A stretch of DNA of 33,013 bases from Cupriavidus lacunae (GTDB taxonomy: Bacteria > Pseudomonadota > Gammaproteobacteria > Burkholderiales > Burkholderiaceae), in NCBI RefSeq assembly GCF_003353055.1, contig NZ_QKWJ01000051.1:18426-51438 (forward strand), written 5' to 3'. Position 1 is the first letter of the stretch. Each line of letters begins with the position of its first letter. The translations under genes and the position numbers were made by a program. Positions 23,188-31,013 of this stretch are shown piece by piece. Under the pieces are notes generated by a model. The model was not told the origin of the DNA. It made no database searches and was given only the letters and a program-made list of their open reading frames with translations.

Positions 23188-25446
23188 ATGCGTATCCGAG
23201 GCATCGAAGCCCTGGCAGGCGGCCAGGCCGCCAATAGCGGCGAAGCCCTTCCGAACACCGGCGTGGCGACGCTGGACCGTCGCAGTTTCCTGAAGCTGAC
23301 CGGCCTGGCCGGCGGCGGGCTGGCGCTGGGCGTGGCCCCGCTGGCACAGGCGCAGGAGGGCGCCAGGCCCAAGACGCCGCCGGCGCCGCCGCAGGCGTTC
23401 CTGATCATCGCGCCGGACAACACCGTGACCGTGGCCGTGAACCGGCTGGAATTCGGCCAGGGCGTGCACACCGCGCTGCCGATGGCGCTGGCCGAAGAGC
23501 TGGATGCCGACTGGCGCAACGTGCGCGCCGCGCTGGCACCGGCAGGCGACCCGTACAAGGACCCCGGCTTCGGCATGCAGATGACCGGCGGCTCCACCGC
23601 GTTGAACCACTCGTTTGAGCAGTACCGAGAACTGGGCGCGCGCGCCCGCGCGATGCTGGTGGCGGCAGCGGCGCAGCAATGGAAGGTCGATGCGGCGAGC
23701 TGCAAGGTCGAGCAGGGCGTGGTCACCTCCGGCAGCCACCGCGCCACCTTTGGCGAACTGGCGCCGGCGGCCATGGCGCTGCCCGTGCCGCAACAGGTCA
23801 CGCTGAAAGACCCTTCGCAGTTCCGCATCGTCGGCAAGCCCACGCCGCGGCTGGATGCGCGCGGCAAGATGGAAGCGACCACGCCGTTCGGCATCGACAC
23901 GCACCTGAAGGGGATGGTGGTCGCCGTGGTGGCGCGCCCGCCGCGCTTTGGCGGCAAGGTGAAGAGCTTCAGCGCGGACAAGGCCCGTGCGGTGCAGGGC
24001 GTGCGGGGCGTGCTGCAGGTGCCGGTCGACCGCGGCGGCAGCGGCGTGGCTGTGATTGCTAGCGGCTACTGGCCCGCCAAGATGGGCCGCGATGCGCTCG
24101 ATATCCAGTGGGAAGACGCGGGCTCGAAGGTGTCGTCGCCGGCGCTCTTCGACGAATACGCGAAGCTGGCAGCGCAGCCCGGCACCGTGGCGCGCGCGGG
24201 GACTGGCGATATCGGCTCGTCCATCGACGGCGCAGCGCGCAAGATCGAGGCGGACTTCCGCTTTCCGTACCTGGCGCACGCGCCGATGGAGCCGCTGAAC
24301 TGCACGCTGCAGCCGGAAGTCGCGGGCGGCAAGGTGGCGTCGGTCAAGGTCTGGGTGGGCTCGCAGTTCCAGACCGTCGACCAGGCTGCCGTGGCGCGCA
24401 CGCTGGGGCTGACGCCGGACAAGGTGGTGCTCAACACCATGATGGCCGGCGGCGGCTTTGGCCGGCGCGCGGTGCCGACCTCGGACTACATCGTGGAAGC
24501 GGCCAACGTGCTCAAGGCCTGGGTGGCCGCGGGCCACACCGAGCCGCTCAAGGTGGTATGGAGCCGCGAGGACGATATCCGCGGTGGCTACTACCGCCCG
24601 CTGCACCTGCACCGCGCCCGCATCGGGCTGGATGCGCAGGGCAAAGTGGTGGGCTGGCAGCACACCATCGTCGGCCAGTCGATCCTGAAGGGCACGCCGT
24701 TTGAGCCCTTCATGGTCAAGAACGGCGTCGACGCCACCATGACCGAGGGCATCGTCGAGAACGACTATGACCTGCCGCTGCAGATGTCGGTGCACCATCC
24801 GCAGGTGGATGTGCCGGTGCTGTGGTGGCGCTCGGTCGGCAATACGCACACCGCCTTCGTCAAGGAAACCCTCGCCGACGAGATGGCCGCCGCCGCAAAG
24901 CAGGACCCGGTGGCGTTCCGCCTGGCGCGGCTCGACGAGAAGAAGCACGCGCGCCACCGCGCCGCGCTGCAGCTGGCGGTGGACAAGTCCGGCTACGGCA
25001 AGCGCAAGCTGCCCAAGGGCCATGCCTGGGGCGTGGCCGTGCATGAGTCGTTCAACACCGTGGTGGCCTATGTGGTCGACGTCTCGGTGGTGAAGGGCGA
25101 GCCGCGCGTGCACCGCGTGACCGCCGGCGTGCATGCCAACCGCGTGGTCAACCCGATGTCCGCCGAGGCCCAGATCCAGGGCGCCTGCGTGTTCGGGCTG
25201 GCCATGACCAGGCCGGGGTTTGCCATCGAGATCGAGAACGGCGCCGTGAAGAACAGCAACTTCCCGGACTATCCGCCGCCGCGCATCACCGATGCGCCGG
25301 TGGTGGACGTGTTCTTCGTGCCCTCGCAGGAGAACCCCACCGGCCTGGGCGAGCCGGGCGTGCCGCCGATCGCGCCGGCGGTGGCCAATGCGCTGTTCAC
25401 ACTGACCGGCAAGCGCCAGCGGCAATTGCCGTTCGTGATGGCGTAG
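23188..25446 (+). CDS. Molybdopterin subunit of a molybdenum hydroxylase (IorB-like), Tat-exported
   Basis: 752 aa, ATG at 23188 after GGGAGGA. A twin-arginine signal (DRRSFLKLTG, about 30-39, then a hydrophobic stretch ending PLAQAQ) indicates export of the folded enzyme to the periplasm, carrying the small subunit with it. The body matches isoquinoline 1-oxidoreductase beta subunits: LEFGQGVHTALPMALAEEL, GGGFGRRAVPTSDYIVEAA, VLWWRSVGNTHTAFVKE, and near the C-terminus GLGEPGVPP with the catalytic Glu at about 722. The enzyme would hydroxylate an N-heterocycle or oxidise an aldehyde using water as the oxygen donor. No XdhC-type cofactor chaperone is next to it. The substrate is unknown. Confidence 0.93.
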   Translation: MRIRGIEALAGGQAANSGEALPNTGVATLDRRSFLKLTGLAGGGLALGVAPLAQAQEGARPKTPPAPPQAFLIIAPDNTVTVAVNRLEFGQGVHTALPMALAEELDADWRNVRAALAPAGDPYKDPGFGMQMTGGSTALNHSFEQYRELGARARAMLVAAAAQQWKVDAASCKVEQGVVTSGSHRATFGELAPAAMALPVPQQVTLKDPSQFRIVGKPTPRLDARGKMEATTPFGIDTHLKGMVVAVVARPPRFGGKVKSFSADKARAVQGVRGVLQVPVDRGGSGVAVIASGYWPAKMGRDALDIQWEDAGSKVSSPALFDEYAKLAAQPGTVARAGTGDIGSSIDGAARKIEADFRFPYLAHAPMEPLNCTLQPEVAGGKVASVKVWVGSQFQTVDQAAVARTLGLTPDKVVLNTMMAGGGFGRRAVPTSDYIVEAANVLKAWVAAGHTEPLKVVWSREDDIRGGYYRPLHLHRARIGLDAQGKVVGWQHTIVGQSILKGTPFEPFMVKNGVDATMTEGIVENDYDLPLQMSVHHPQVDVPVLWWRSVGNTHTAFVKETLADEMAAAAKQDPVAFRLARLDEKKHARHRAALQLAVDKSGYGKRKLPKGHAWGVAVHESFNTVVAYVVDVSVVKGEPRVHRVTAGVHANRVVNPMSAEAQIQGACVFGLAMTRPGFAIEIENGAVKNSNFPDYPPPRITDAPVVDVFFVPSQENPTGLGEPGVPPIAPAVANALFTLTGKRQRQLPFVMA

Positions 25447-25477
25447 GCGGGCCTGGCTGGATGACCAGCGGCGCGCG

Positions 25478-26296
25478 CTATGGCGTGCCGCCGCTGGCCA
25501 TGCGCCATGCCTGGCTGAAGCGTTGCAGGTCGGCGGCCGAGGCATCGGTCACGGCCCAGTAGTCCATGCCGCCCGCCTGCCAGTGCGTGATCTGGTAGCC
25601 CTGCCGGGTCAGGGTGCTGTCGAAGTCCGGCGCCGCCTTGCGCGACCCGGCGCCGCGCAGCACGAAGACATCGATCGGATGCTGGTTGCGTCGATAGACC
25701 AGCACCGCCACCCGCTGCCCGTTGAGGTAGTCGAGCCGTCCGCCGACGAGCGGAAAGCCCTCGGCCGCCATGTCATGCACCGGCGGCGCGTACTCCAGGC
25801 GTCCGTTGAACCACGGCTTGACCGTGTGACGATCGGTGGAAACCACGTCGATGGCGTGGTCGGCGATCAGCGCGCGCACGTGGCTGGTGACGACTTCACG
25901 CGCCATGGCATCTTGCGGGGAATCCTGCAGCATGAACGAGGTCAGCCCGAATGCCATCGAGGCTACGGTCAGGGCCGCCAGCCCGGCATTGGCGGCCGGG
26001 CGCCAGGCAAACCACTCGAGCCAGCGCGGACGCGATGCCGGGGCGGCAGCAGGCACGGCGGCAGCAGGCACGGCGGCCGCGGGCAGCGCGGCCGCAATCC
26101 GGGCGCGCAGCGCGGGGCTGGCACGATGATAGGTCGTGCCTTCCCGTACGGCCGCGCGCAGCGCGCGCAGGCGTCCCAGTTCAGCCGTGCATGCGGCACA
26201 TTGCGCCAGGTGCTGCTCCAGGCGCAGGCTTTCCGCCGCGCCGAGTTCGTCATCGGCGCAGGCAGGCAGCAATTCGCAATACTCATTGCAATCCAT
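25478..26296 (-). CDS. Zinc-finger anti-sigma factor, membrane-anchored
   Basis: 272 aa from the ATG at 26296, which overlaps the sigma gene by 14 bases. N-terminal anti-sigma domain with the ZAS motif H29-x3-C33-x2-C36 (EQHLAQCAAC), a linker, one membrane helix (about 103-122), and a periplasmic domain of about 150 residues (DVVSTDRHTVKPWFNGRLEY to the end) shared with other anti-sigma proteins of this type. The linker contains an AVPAA repeat from a 15-base tandem duplication (26042-26071). It should hold the ECF factor at the membrane and release it on a periplasmic signal. The stop lies 31 bases from the convergent hydroxylase gene. Confidence 0.92.
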   Translation of the reverse strand: MDCNEYCELLPACADDELGAAESLRLEQHLAQCAACTAELGRLRALRAAVREGTTYHRASPALRARIAAALPAAAVPAAAVPAAAPASRPRWLEWFAWRPAANAGLAALTVASMAFGLTSFMLQDSPQDAMAREVVTSHVRALIADHAIDVVSTDRHTVKPWFNGRLEYAPPVHDMAAEGFPLVGGRLDYLNGQRVAVLVYRRNQHPIDVFVLRGAGSRKAAPDFDSTLTRQGYQITHWQAGGMDYWAVTDASAADLQRFSQAWRMASGGTP

Positions 26297-26915
26297 GACC
26301 TGTCTCCCCGGCGGGGTGCGGTGCCGGCGCCAGCGCACCGGATGGTGTGCGAGCATGCGCCGGCCCTTGTGCCGTGCTCCCGTGTTGCAGCGCAGTGACC
26401 GCCGCCGCCAGCATTCGCCGCCCGCGCGCGAGCCGCGACATGACCGTGCCAATGGCGATATCCGCGACGTGCGCGATGTCGCGGTAGGGCAACTCCTCCA
26501 GTTCGCGCAGCACCAGAACTTCGCGGAACGCTACCGGCAACTGCTCCAGCGCCCGGTGCACCAGCCGCACGTTTTCCTGCCGCAGCAGCCACTGCTCGGG
26601 GTCGTCCCGGCCGTCGTGCCAGGCCGGCAGGGGCTGGTTCTCGTGCAGGTCGTCATAGCCGCACACCTCGGCGGCCGACTTGCGCTTCTGGCAGGTGGTG
26701 AACCACGTATTGCGCACGATGGCCAGCAGCCACGGCCGCGCCTGGTCGCCACGGAAACTGCCAAAGAGCCGGTAAGCGCGCAGGAAGGCCTCCTGGACCA
26801 CGTCGTCGGCCTCGCTGGCGCTGCCCGACAACCAGCGCGCGAGGTTGTAGGCGGCATCCAGGTGCGGCAGCACCAGCTCATCGAAGCGGCGGCGTTCGTC
26901 GGATGCGTGATCCAT
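26283..26915 (-). CDS. ECF-family RNA polymerase sigma factor
   Basis: 210 aa, start at the ATG 26915-26913 (MDHASDERRRF). Region 2 (about 14-80) includes ASEADDVVQEAFLRAYRLFGSFRG and ARPWLLAIVRNTW; region 4 (about 118-170) includes LEQLPVAFREVLVLRELEELPYRDIAHV and GTVMSRLARGRRML. A Pro-rich tail of about 35 residues follows. It is co-transcribed and translationally coupled with its anti-sigma. A bipartite motif at 27005-26978 sits about 63 bases before the start and is repeated before the divergent phosphoesterase gene, indicating autoregulation and joint control. Confidence 0.94.
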   Translation of the reverse strand: MDHASDERRRFDELVLPHLDAAYNLARWLSGSASEADDVVQEAFLRAYRLFGSFRGDQARPWLLAIVRNTWFTTCQKRKSAAEVCGYDDLHENQPLPAWHDGRDDPEQWLLRQENVRLVHRALEQLPVAFREVLVLRELEELPYRDIAHVADIAIGTVMSRLARGRRMLAAAVTALQHGSTAQGPAHARTPSGALAPAPHPAGETGHGLQ

Positions 26916-26977
26916 GCGTGCCTTGGTCGGTTTGTGCGCCGGCGCCGGTGGCGCTCGTCGCGGCGCGTGTCCGGGGT

Positions 26978-27005
26978 ATACCGGTGTTCCATGCAGTTTA
27001 TTCCC
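26978..27005 (-). promoter_or_regulatory. Candidate ECF promoter for the sigma/anti-sigma operon
   Basis: On the minus strand GGGAATAAA (27005-26997), 12 bases, then CCGGTAT (26984-26978). The same elements with identical spacing occur on the plus strand at 27040-27067. Transcription would start near 26971, about 55 bases before the sigma start codon. Confidence 0.78.
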
Positions 27006-27039
27006 GCCGCGCCTGAATTTTTCGCGGATCCGAATTACC

Positions 27040-27067
27040 GGGAATAAAACTGTGCGCAAGCCGGTAT
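27040..27067 (+). promoter_or_regulatory. Candidate ECF promoter for the phosphoesterase-cupredoxin operon
   Basis: GGGAATAAA (27040-27048), 12 bases, CCGGTAT (27061-27067), a twin of the minus-strand promoter at 27005-26978. The start codon at 27104 is 36 bases further on. Back-to-back identical promoters of this kind are the usual sign of an ECF factor driving itself and a target operon. Confidence 0.78.
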
Positions 27068-27103
27068 GACAAGAACACCCCTGTAACCATGGACGGAGGC
27101 ACC

Positions 27104-27982
27104 ATGAATACACTGAAGCGACGCGATTTCCTGAGGCTGGCAGGCGCTGCCGGGGGCGCGGTGTTTGCGTCCGGGCTGCCGGGCTGGGCCTTCGGGCGAG
27201 ATGAGGACTTCTACTTCGTGCAGTTGTCGGACTCGCATTGGGGCTTCCAGGGGCCGCCCAATCCCGATGCGCGCGGCACCCTGCCCAAGGCCGTCGCCGC
27301 CGTCAATGCGCTGCGGCAGCCGCCCGACTTCATCATGTTCACCGGGGATCTCACCCACACCACCGACGATCCGCAGGAACGGCGGCGGCGCCTGCGCGAG
27401 TTCCAGTCCGTCATTGCCGGCCTGGAAGTCAAGGCGGTCCACCTGATGCCGGGCGAGCACGATGCCAGCCTCGATGCCGGCGCGGCCTACCAGGAGCTGT
27501 TCGGACCCACGCACTACACCTTCGATCACAAGGGCGTGCATTTCATTGTGCTGGACAACGTTTCCGATCCGGCCGGACGGGTCGGGGATGCACAGCGCGC
27601 ATGGCTGGCCGCGGACCTGGCACGGCAGCCGAAAGGGGCGCGCATCGTGGTGTTCACGCACCGCCCGCTGTTCGACCTGTATCCGCAATGGGACTGGGCC
27701 ACGCGCGACGGCGCGCAGGTGATCGACACCCTGATGCCCTATCCGAACGTGACCGTGTTCTACGGCCATATCCACCAGGAACATCACCACATGACGGGCC
27801 ATATTGCGCATCATGCCGCGCGCTCGCTGATGTTCCCGCTGCCGCCGCCCGGCTCGCAGCCGCAGCGCCTGCCAGTGCCGTGGGATGCCGCGCAGCCCTA
27901 TCGCGGGCTGGGCTGGCGCGAGATCGAAGCGAAAGCGGCGCCCGGCTCATTCGAGCTGGCCGAGCAGCCGATCGTGACCTGA
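27104..27982 (+). CDS. Tat-exported calcineurin-like metallophosphoesterase
   Basis: 292 aa, ATG at 27104 (GGAGG five bases upstream; a weaker in-frame ATG lies at 27089). A Tat signal KRRDFLRLAG (about 5-14) and hydrophobic stretch end near residue 30. Metal-binding motifs in order: D43-S-H45 (LSDSHWG), GD82LTH, G117-E-H-D (the usual motif is GNHD/E, so Asn is replaced by Glu118), H186 (VFTHRP) and GH222IH224. Such enzymes cleave phosphomono- or diesters with a two-metal centre. The substrate here is unknown, and the Glu change may alter metal or substrate choice. It is first in an ECF-controlled operon with the cupredoxin gene 13 bases downstream. Confidence 0.9.
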   Translation: MNTLKRRDFLRLAGAAGGAVFASGLPGWAFGRDEDFYFVQLSDSHWGFQGPPNPDARGTLPKAVAAVNALRQPPDFIMFTGDLTHTTDDPQERRRRLREFQSVIAGLEVKAVHLMPGEHDASLDAGAAYQELFGPTHYTFDHKGVHFIVLDNVSDPAGRVGDAQRAWLAADLARQPKGARIVVFTHRPLFDLYPQWDWATRDGAQVIDTLMPYPNVTVFYGHIHQEHHHMTGHIAHHAARSLMFPLPPPGSQPQRLPVPWDAAQPYRGLGWREIEAKAAPGSFELAEQPIVT

Positions 27983-27995
27983 ACCGGAGCCCGCC

Positions 27996-28370
27996 ATGAG
28001 GATTTCATCGATGGTCGGACGGCGCACGGCGTTGGGCTGGATGCTTGGCCTCGGGGCGGCCATGCTGGCCGGCGCCGGCCGGGGCGATGCGGCTGAGCCG
28101 CGCGTTATACGCATCCACGCGCGCAAGTTCATCTTTACCCCGAACCGCATCCCGCTGCGTGCCGGCGAGGCGGTCGTATTCGAACTGACCGCGCAGGACG
28201 TGATCATGGGCTTCAGCGTGCCGGATTTCGGCGTGCGTGCCGACGTGCCGCCAGGCGTGACGGTGCGTTTGCCGGCAACGGCGCGTGGCAGCGGCAGCTA
28301 CGGCTTCCTGTGCGACATCTTCTGCGGATCAGGGCATGAGACCATGAACGGTGTGATCGAGGTCACGTAG
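27996..28370 (+). CDS. Exported cupredoxin with a CuA-like copper loop
   Basis: 124 aa. An N-terminal export signal with a twin Arg (GRRTALGWMLGLGAAML, about 8-24) ends near the AxA around residue 32. The rest is a single cupredoxin domain. The C-terminal loop C-DIF-C-GSG-H-ET-M has the exact C-x3-C-x3-H-x2-M spacing of the binuclear CuA site of cytochrome oxidase subunit II. The upstream ligand strand, normally DV-x-H-x-F, reads DVIMGFSVPDFGVRADVPPG, with Met71 in the His position. It is probably a periplasmic electron carrier or copper-binding protein. Co-transcription with the phosphoesterase (13-base gap) is very likely. Confidence 0.9.
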   Translation: MRISSMVGRRTALGWMLGLGAAMLAGAGRGDAAEPRVIRIHARKFIFTPNRIPLRAGEAVVFELTAQDVIMGFSVPDFGVRADVPPGVTVRLPATARGSGSYGFLCDIFCGSGHETMNGVIEVT

Positions 28371-28559
28371 GCGCTGCCTGCCCGATCCCTGTTGAGCCCG
28401 CGGGCGTGACGGTTGGTGTTGTAATCGCGCAGCCCGTGGGCGGCCCTATTGCCTTTGCCCTGCGAGCCGCGTAGAACGTTGGGGAACGGCACCTGGAGAG
28501 GGCCGGCAGCCGCCCGTCGTGGGCGGCGCAGCACAACGCCAGAGGATCGAGGTGTGGCC

Positions 28560-28847
28560 ATGGAGACCCAAGAGAGCGCGCTGACGCTTGCCCTGATGAC
28601 CGAGCCCGCGCGGGCCACGATCTGCCGCGCGCTGCTCGAAGCCGGCGAGGACGGGTTGCCCGCCGCCGCACTGGCGCAACTGGCCGGGCTGAGCCTGCCG
28701 CGCGCCGCACACCTGTTCCAGGAACTGATGCAGGCCGAAGTGGTGGCACTGTCCATCCGCGAGCGCCAGGTCTGCTACGTGCTCAAGGCCCGGCGCGCGG
28801 TGCGCGATGCGCTGGGCTACATCGACAGCAGCGGCCTGGCCGACTGA
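28560..28847 (+). CDS. Small ArsR-like winged-HTH protein
   Basis: 95 aa, ATG at 28560 with GAGG about eight bases upstream. It reads as a complete ArsR-type winged HTH: ALMTEPARATICRALLEAGEDGLPAAALAQLAGLSLPRAAHLFQEL, then the wing ALSIRERQVCYVL. A single Cys in the wing does not make a known metal site (no CxC). It probably represses transcription. It may be the last gene of the ECF-controlled operon, but 189 bases separate it from the cupredoxin, with a perfect hairpin GCCGCCC/GGGCGGC at 28509-28527, so it may have its own promoter. Confidence 0.8.
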   Translation: METQESALTLALMTEPARATICRALLEAGEDGLPAAALAQLAGLSLPRAAHLFQELMQAEVVALSIRERQVCYVLKARRAVRDALGYIDSSGLAD

Positions 28848-28880
28848 TCCCGTCCCGCCAGCGTGGGTGCCGGCGGCAGG

Positions 28881-30422
28881 CTACTTCTGCACTTGCTTCA
28901 GTGCCCGCTCACGCGCGGCCTCCCTGTCCTGGGTCAGCCGATAAGCCGCGTAATACTTGTAGATGTTGCGCACATAGGTGGTGGTTTCTATTCCGATCTT
29001 CTCGGCCACCACGATCTCGACATTGTTGAACCACTTGTCGGGATCCAGCCCCCGCGCCGCAGCCTCCTTGCGCATCTTCGCGATATTGCCGGGCCCCGCG
29101 TTGTAGCTGGCAAAGGCGAACAGCGGCCGGTTGGATTCCGAGAAATGCGCGTCGGGGAAGTACTTCGTCATCAACCGGTCCATGTACTTGGCGCCGGCAT
29201 GGATGTTGGATTCCACCGTCTGGATATTGCCCACGTTCAGTTCCTTGCCGGTGGCTGGCATGATCTGCATGATGCCGATGGCACCCACGCGGCTGCGCGC
29301 GCGCTGGTTGAGCTGTGACTCCTGGAAGCCCTGTGCTGCCAGCATCAGCGGGTCGAAACTATAGTCCTTGCCGTACTTCTCGAAGAAGGCAACGGTCTGC
29401 TGGAAGCGCTTGTATTCCGCGTCGTCGGTGTTGTTCTTGATCTGCTTGACCCGTCGCATGGTCTGCTTGAGCAGGTATTCCGCCACGCCGTGCTTCTTGA
29501 CGTGGTTGACATAGAAATCGTGGATCACCTGCCGCAACTGCGGGCTGTTCTTGCGGAAGGCCCAGCCGACGTAGCCGCCTTCGCGCACGGCCAGGTCCTG
29601 GCGCACCTTGATGTCGGGCAGGATCTGCGCCCACGTTGCCGCCTTCCAGTCATCGACCACGACGATCTCCAGCAGGCCCGCATTCACCATCTCGAGTACG
29701 TCTTCGTCTTCGAGGGCGTCGGGCAGCAGTACCAGTCGCATCGGCGCCTTGCCAGACTGGCGCAGGCGGCTGTCCAGTGCCGTCAGGCTGTCGTAGTAGC
29801 TGCTGGCGCGGCGCACGTGGACGGTCTTGCCCGCCAGGTCGTCCAGGCTCTTCAGCGCCGGCGACTTGGGGCCGGTCACGACCAGCTCGCGCACCGGCTT
29901 GCGGTCACGCGGCGCGGCAAAGTCGACCAGCTTCAGCCGTGCCTCGGTCTCGGTCAGGTTGCCGGCGGCAATATCGCCAAGGCCTGCCGCCAGGTCGGGC
30001 AGCAGGCGGTCGCGCGTGGTGGGGATGATGATGATGGTAAGCGGGCGCTTGCCAAGGCGATCGGCGTAGGTCTTGTTCAGGTAGCGCTCGAACTCCCGCA
30101 CCAGTTCTGCCGTGATGCCGCGCTCATGGCCTTTGTCGCTGAAGTAGAGGGTGCGGCTGTATGGCACCAGCACGCGGATGACGCGGCTGTTGATCATCAC
30201 GTCGAAGTCGCCGGTGCGCGGCTTGTTGGCCAGGTTGAGGCCGCGCGGCTTGGCGGAATCCGCCGTGCCGCGCGCGGCTTTCGTCGCGAGGGCCGCAGCA
30301 GGTGCGGACGCCGGCGCCGGCTTTTGCTGTGCTACGGCAAACGTGCTGCACAGGCTGAGCGCGCCCACCAGGCCGGACAGGAGCAGGCCTGCGAACCAAT
30401 GGTGTGGGTGGGCAGCGGCCAT
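28881..30422 (-). CDS. MltF-like lytic transglycosylase with a solute-binding-protein domain
   Basis: 513 aa. An N-terminal signal (about 9-32) is followed by a low-complexity linker, a periplasmic SBP_bac_3 domain (about 75-330; VIRVLVPYSRTLYFSDKG, GDIAAGNLTETEARL), and a family 1 transglycosylase (SLT) domain (about 345-500) with the catalytic Glu368 (GFQESQLNQRARS), GAIGIMQIMPATG and SYNAGPGN. This is the domain order of MltF, which cuts peptidoglycan to leave 1,6-anhydromuropeptides and whose SBP domain binds muropeptides as an allosteric switch. The putative lipobox (LSLC) is poor, so it may be soluble rather than a lipoprotein. It is convergent with the small HTH gene. Confidence 0.93.
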   Translation of the reverse strand: MAAAHPHHWFAGLLLSGLVGALSLCSTFAVAQQKPAPASAPAAALATKAARGTADSAKPRGLNLANKPRTGDFDVMINSRVIRVLVPYSRTLYFSDKGHERGITAELVREFERYLNKTYADRLGKRPLTIIIIPTTRDRLLPDLAAGLGDIAAGNLTETEARLKLVDFAAPRDRKPVRELVVTGPKSPALKSLDDLAGKTVHVRRASSYYDSLTALDSRLRQSGKAPMRLVLLPDALEDEDVLEMVNAGLLEIVVVDDWKAATWAQILPDIKVRQDLAVREGGYVGWAFRKNSPQLRQVIHDFYVNHVKKHGVAEYLLKQTMRRVKQIKNNTDDAEYKRFQQTVAFFEKYGKDYSFDPLMLAAQGFQESQLNQRARSRVGAIGIMQIMPATGKELNVGNIQTVESNIHAGAKYMDRLMTKYFPDAHFSESNRPLFAFASYNAGPGNIAKMRKEAAARGLDPDKWFNNVEIVVAEKIGIETTTYVRNIYKYYAAYRLTQDREAARERALKQVQK

Positions 30423-30551
30423 GGCGCAGATGGCAAGCCGGGCGGAGAAGCACGCGGCTGACTCACATCGAGTCTAGGCGTGATTGGAGCGCTTGCAAGC
30501 CGCTTGTATGCAAATGCTGCCGAGGGGATAAACGGAGGGAATGTGTGAGGC

Positions 30552-30584
30552 AAAAAGGCAGGTGGCCGGCTGAGCCCGGCCACC
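30552..30584 (-). terminator. Rho-independent terminator of the Lys/Ala-rich secreted protein gene
   Basis: On the minus strand GGTGGCCGG (30584-30576) and CCGGCCACC (30569-30561) form a 9-bp stem with a six-base loop, followed by TGCCTTTTT (to 30552). It starts 18 bases beyond the stop of the 30603 gene. Confidence 0.92.
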
Positions 30585-30602
30585 ATCGTGCAACGGCTGA
30601 AG

Positions 30603-31013
30603 CTATTGCTTCGGTGCAGCCATTTCCTGCTTGGCCGTTGCGTCCGCTGCCTTGTTTTCAACCTTGCGTTCCTGCTTGGCAGCGCCGACTTCTCCCTTGT
30701 ACTCCCCCTTGGCTGCCTGCTTCTTGGCCTTGTATTCGGCGGCGGCTTTCTGGCGCGCCTCGCGGCGTTCGACCAGCGGGTCCTTCGGCGGCTGGATCTG
30801 GGTCATGCCGGGCGGCACGCCCTGACCGCCGGCCGGGCTGGCCGAGGTTGCCGGCATTGCCGGGGCCGCTGGCATGCCCTGCGCAGCAGGCGCGGCCTGC
30901 GTGTCCGGGGTGGCGGTGGTCTGCGCGATGGCCGCGGCACAGCCGAGGCCTGCCAGGCCGGCGGCAATCGTGCTGGCGATTCGGGTAAGGCGAGCGTGCT
31001 GTTTCGGATCCAT
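30603..31013 (-). CDS. Small secreted Ala/Lys-rich protein of unknown function
   Basis: 136 aa, ATG at 31013-31011 with a good TGGAGGT five bases upstream. A signal peptide (about 1-30, cleavage after AIA) is followed by a Pro/Ala/Met linker (35-70) and a charged, probably helical tail (about 78-136) rich in Lys, Glu and Ala (REARQKAAAEYKAKKQAAKG). No domain is known to me. Similar Lys/Ala-rich periplasmic proteins occur across Burkholderiaceae. Ribosome-binding site, signal and terminator show it is a real, monocistronic gene. Confidence 0.85.
   Translation of the reverse strand: MDPKQHARLTRIASTIAAGLAGLGCAAAIAQTTATPDTQAAPAAQGMPAAPAMPATSASPAGGQGVPPGMTQIQPPKDPLVERREARQKAAAEYKAKKQAAKGEYKGEVGAAKQERKVENKAADATAKQEMAAPKQ

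Noticed and set aside
23143..25545. A long minus-strand open frame opposite the molybdenum hydroxylase large subunit.
   Set aside because: Composition is that of a shadow frame, and the plus strand encodes a full, motif-bearing enzyme with a ribosome-binding site.
28509..28527. GCCGCCC/GGGCGGC hairpin as a terminator after the cupredoxin gene.
   Set aside because: No T-run follows on either strand, and it is close to the next gene's start; its role is unclear.
28881..30422. Lipoprotein signal (LSLC) in the MltF-like protein.
   Set aside because: The residue before Cys should be Gly, Ala or Ser; Leu makes lipidation doubtful, so it was not annotated.
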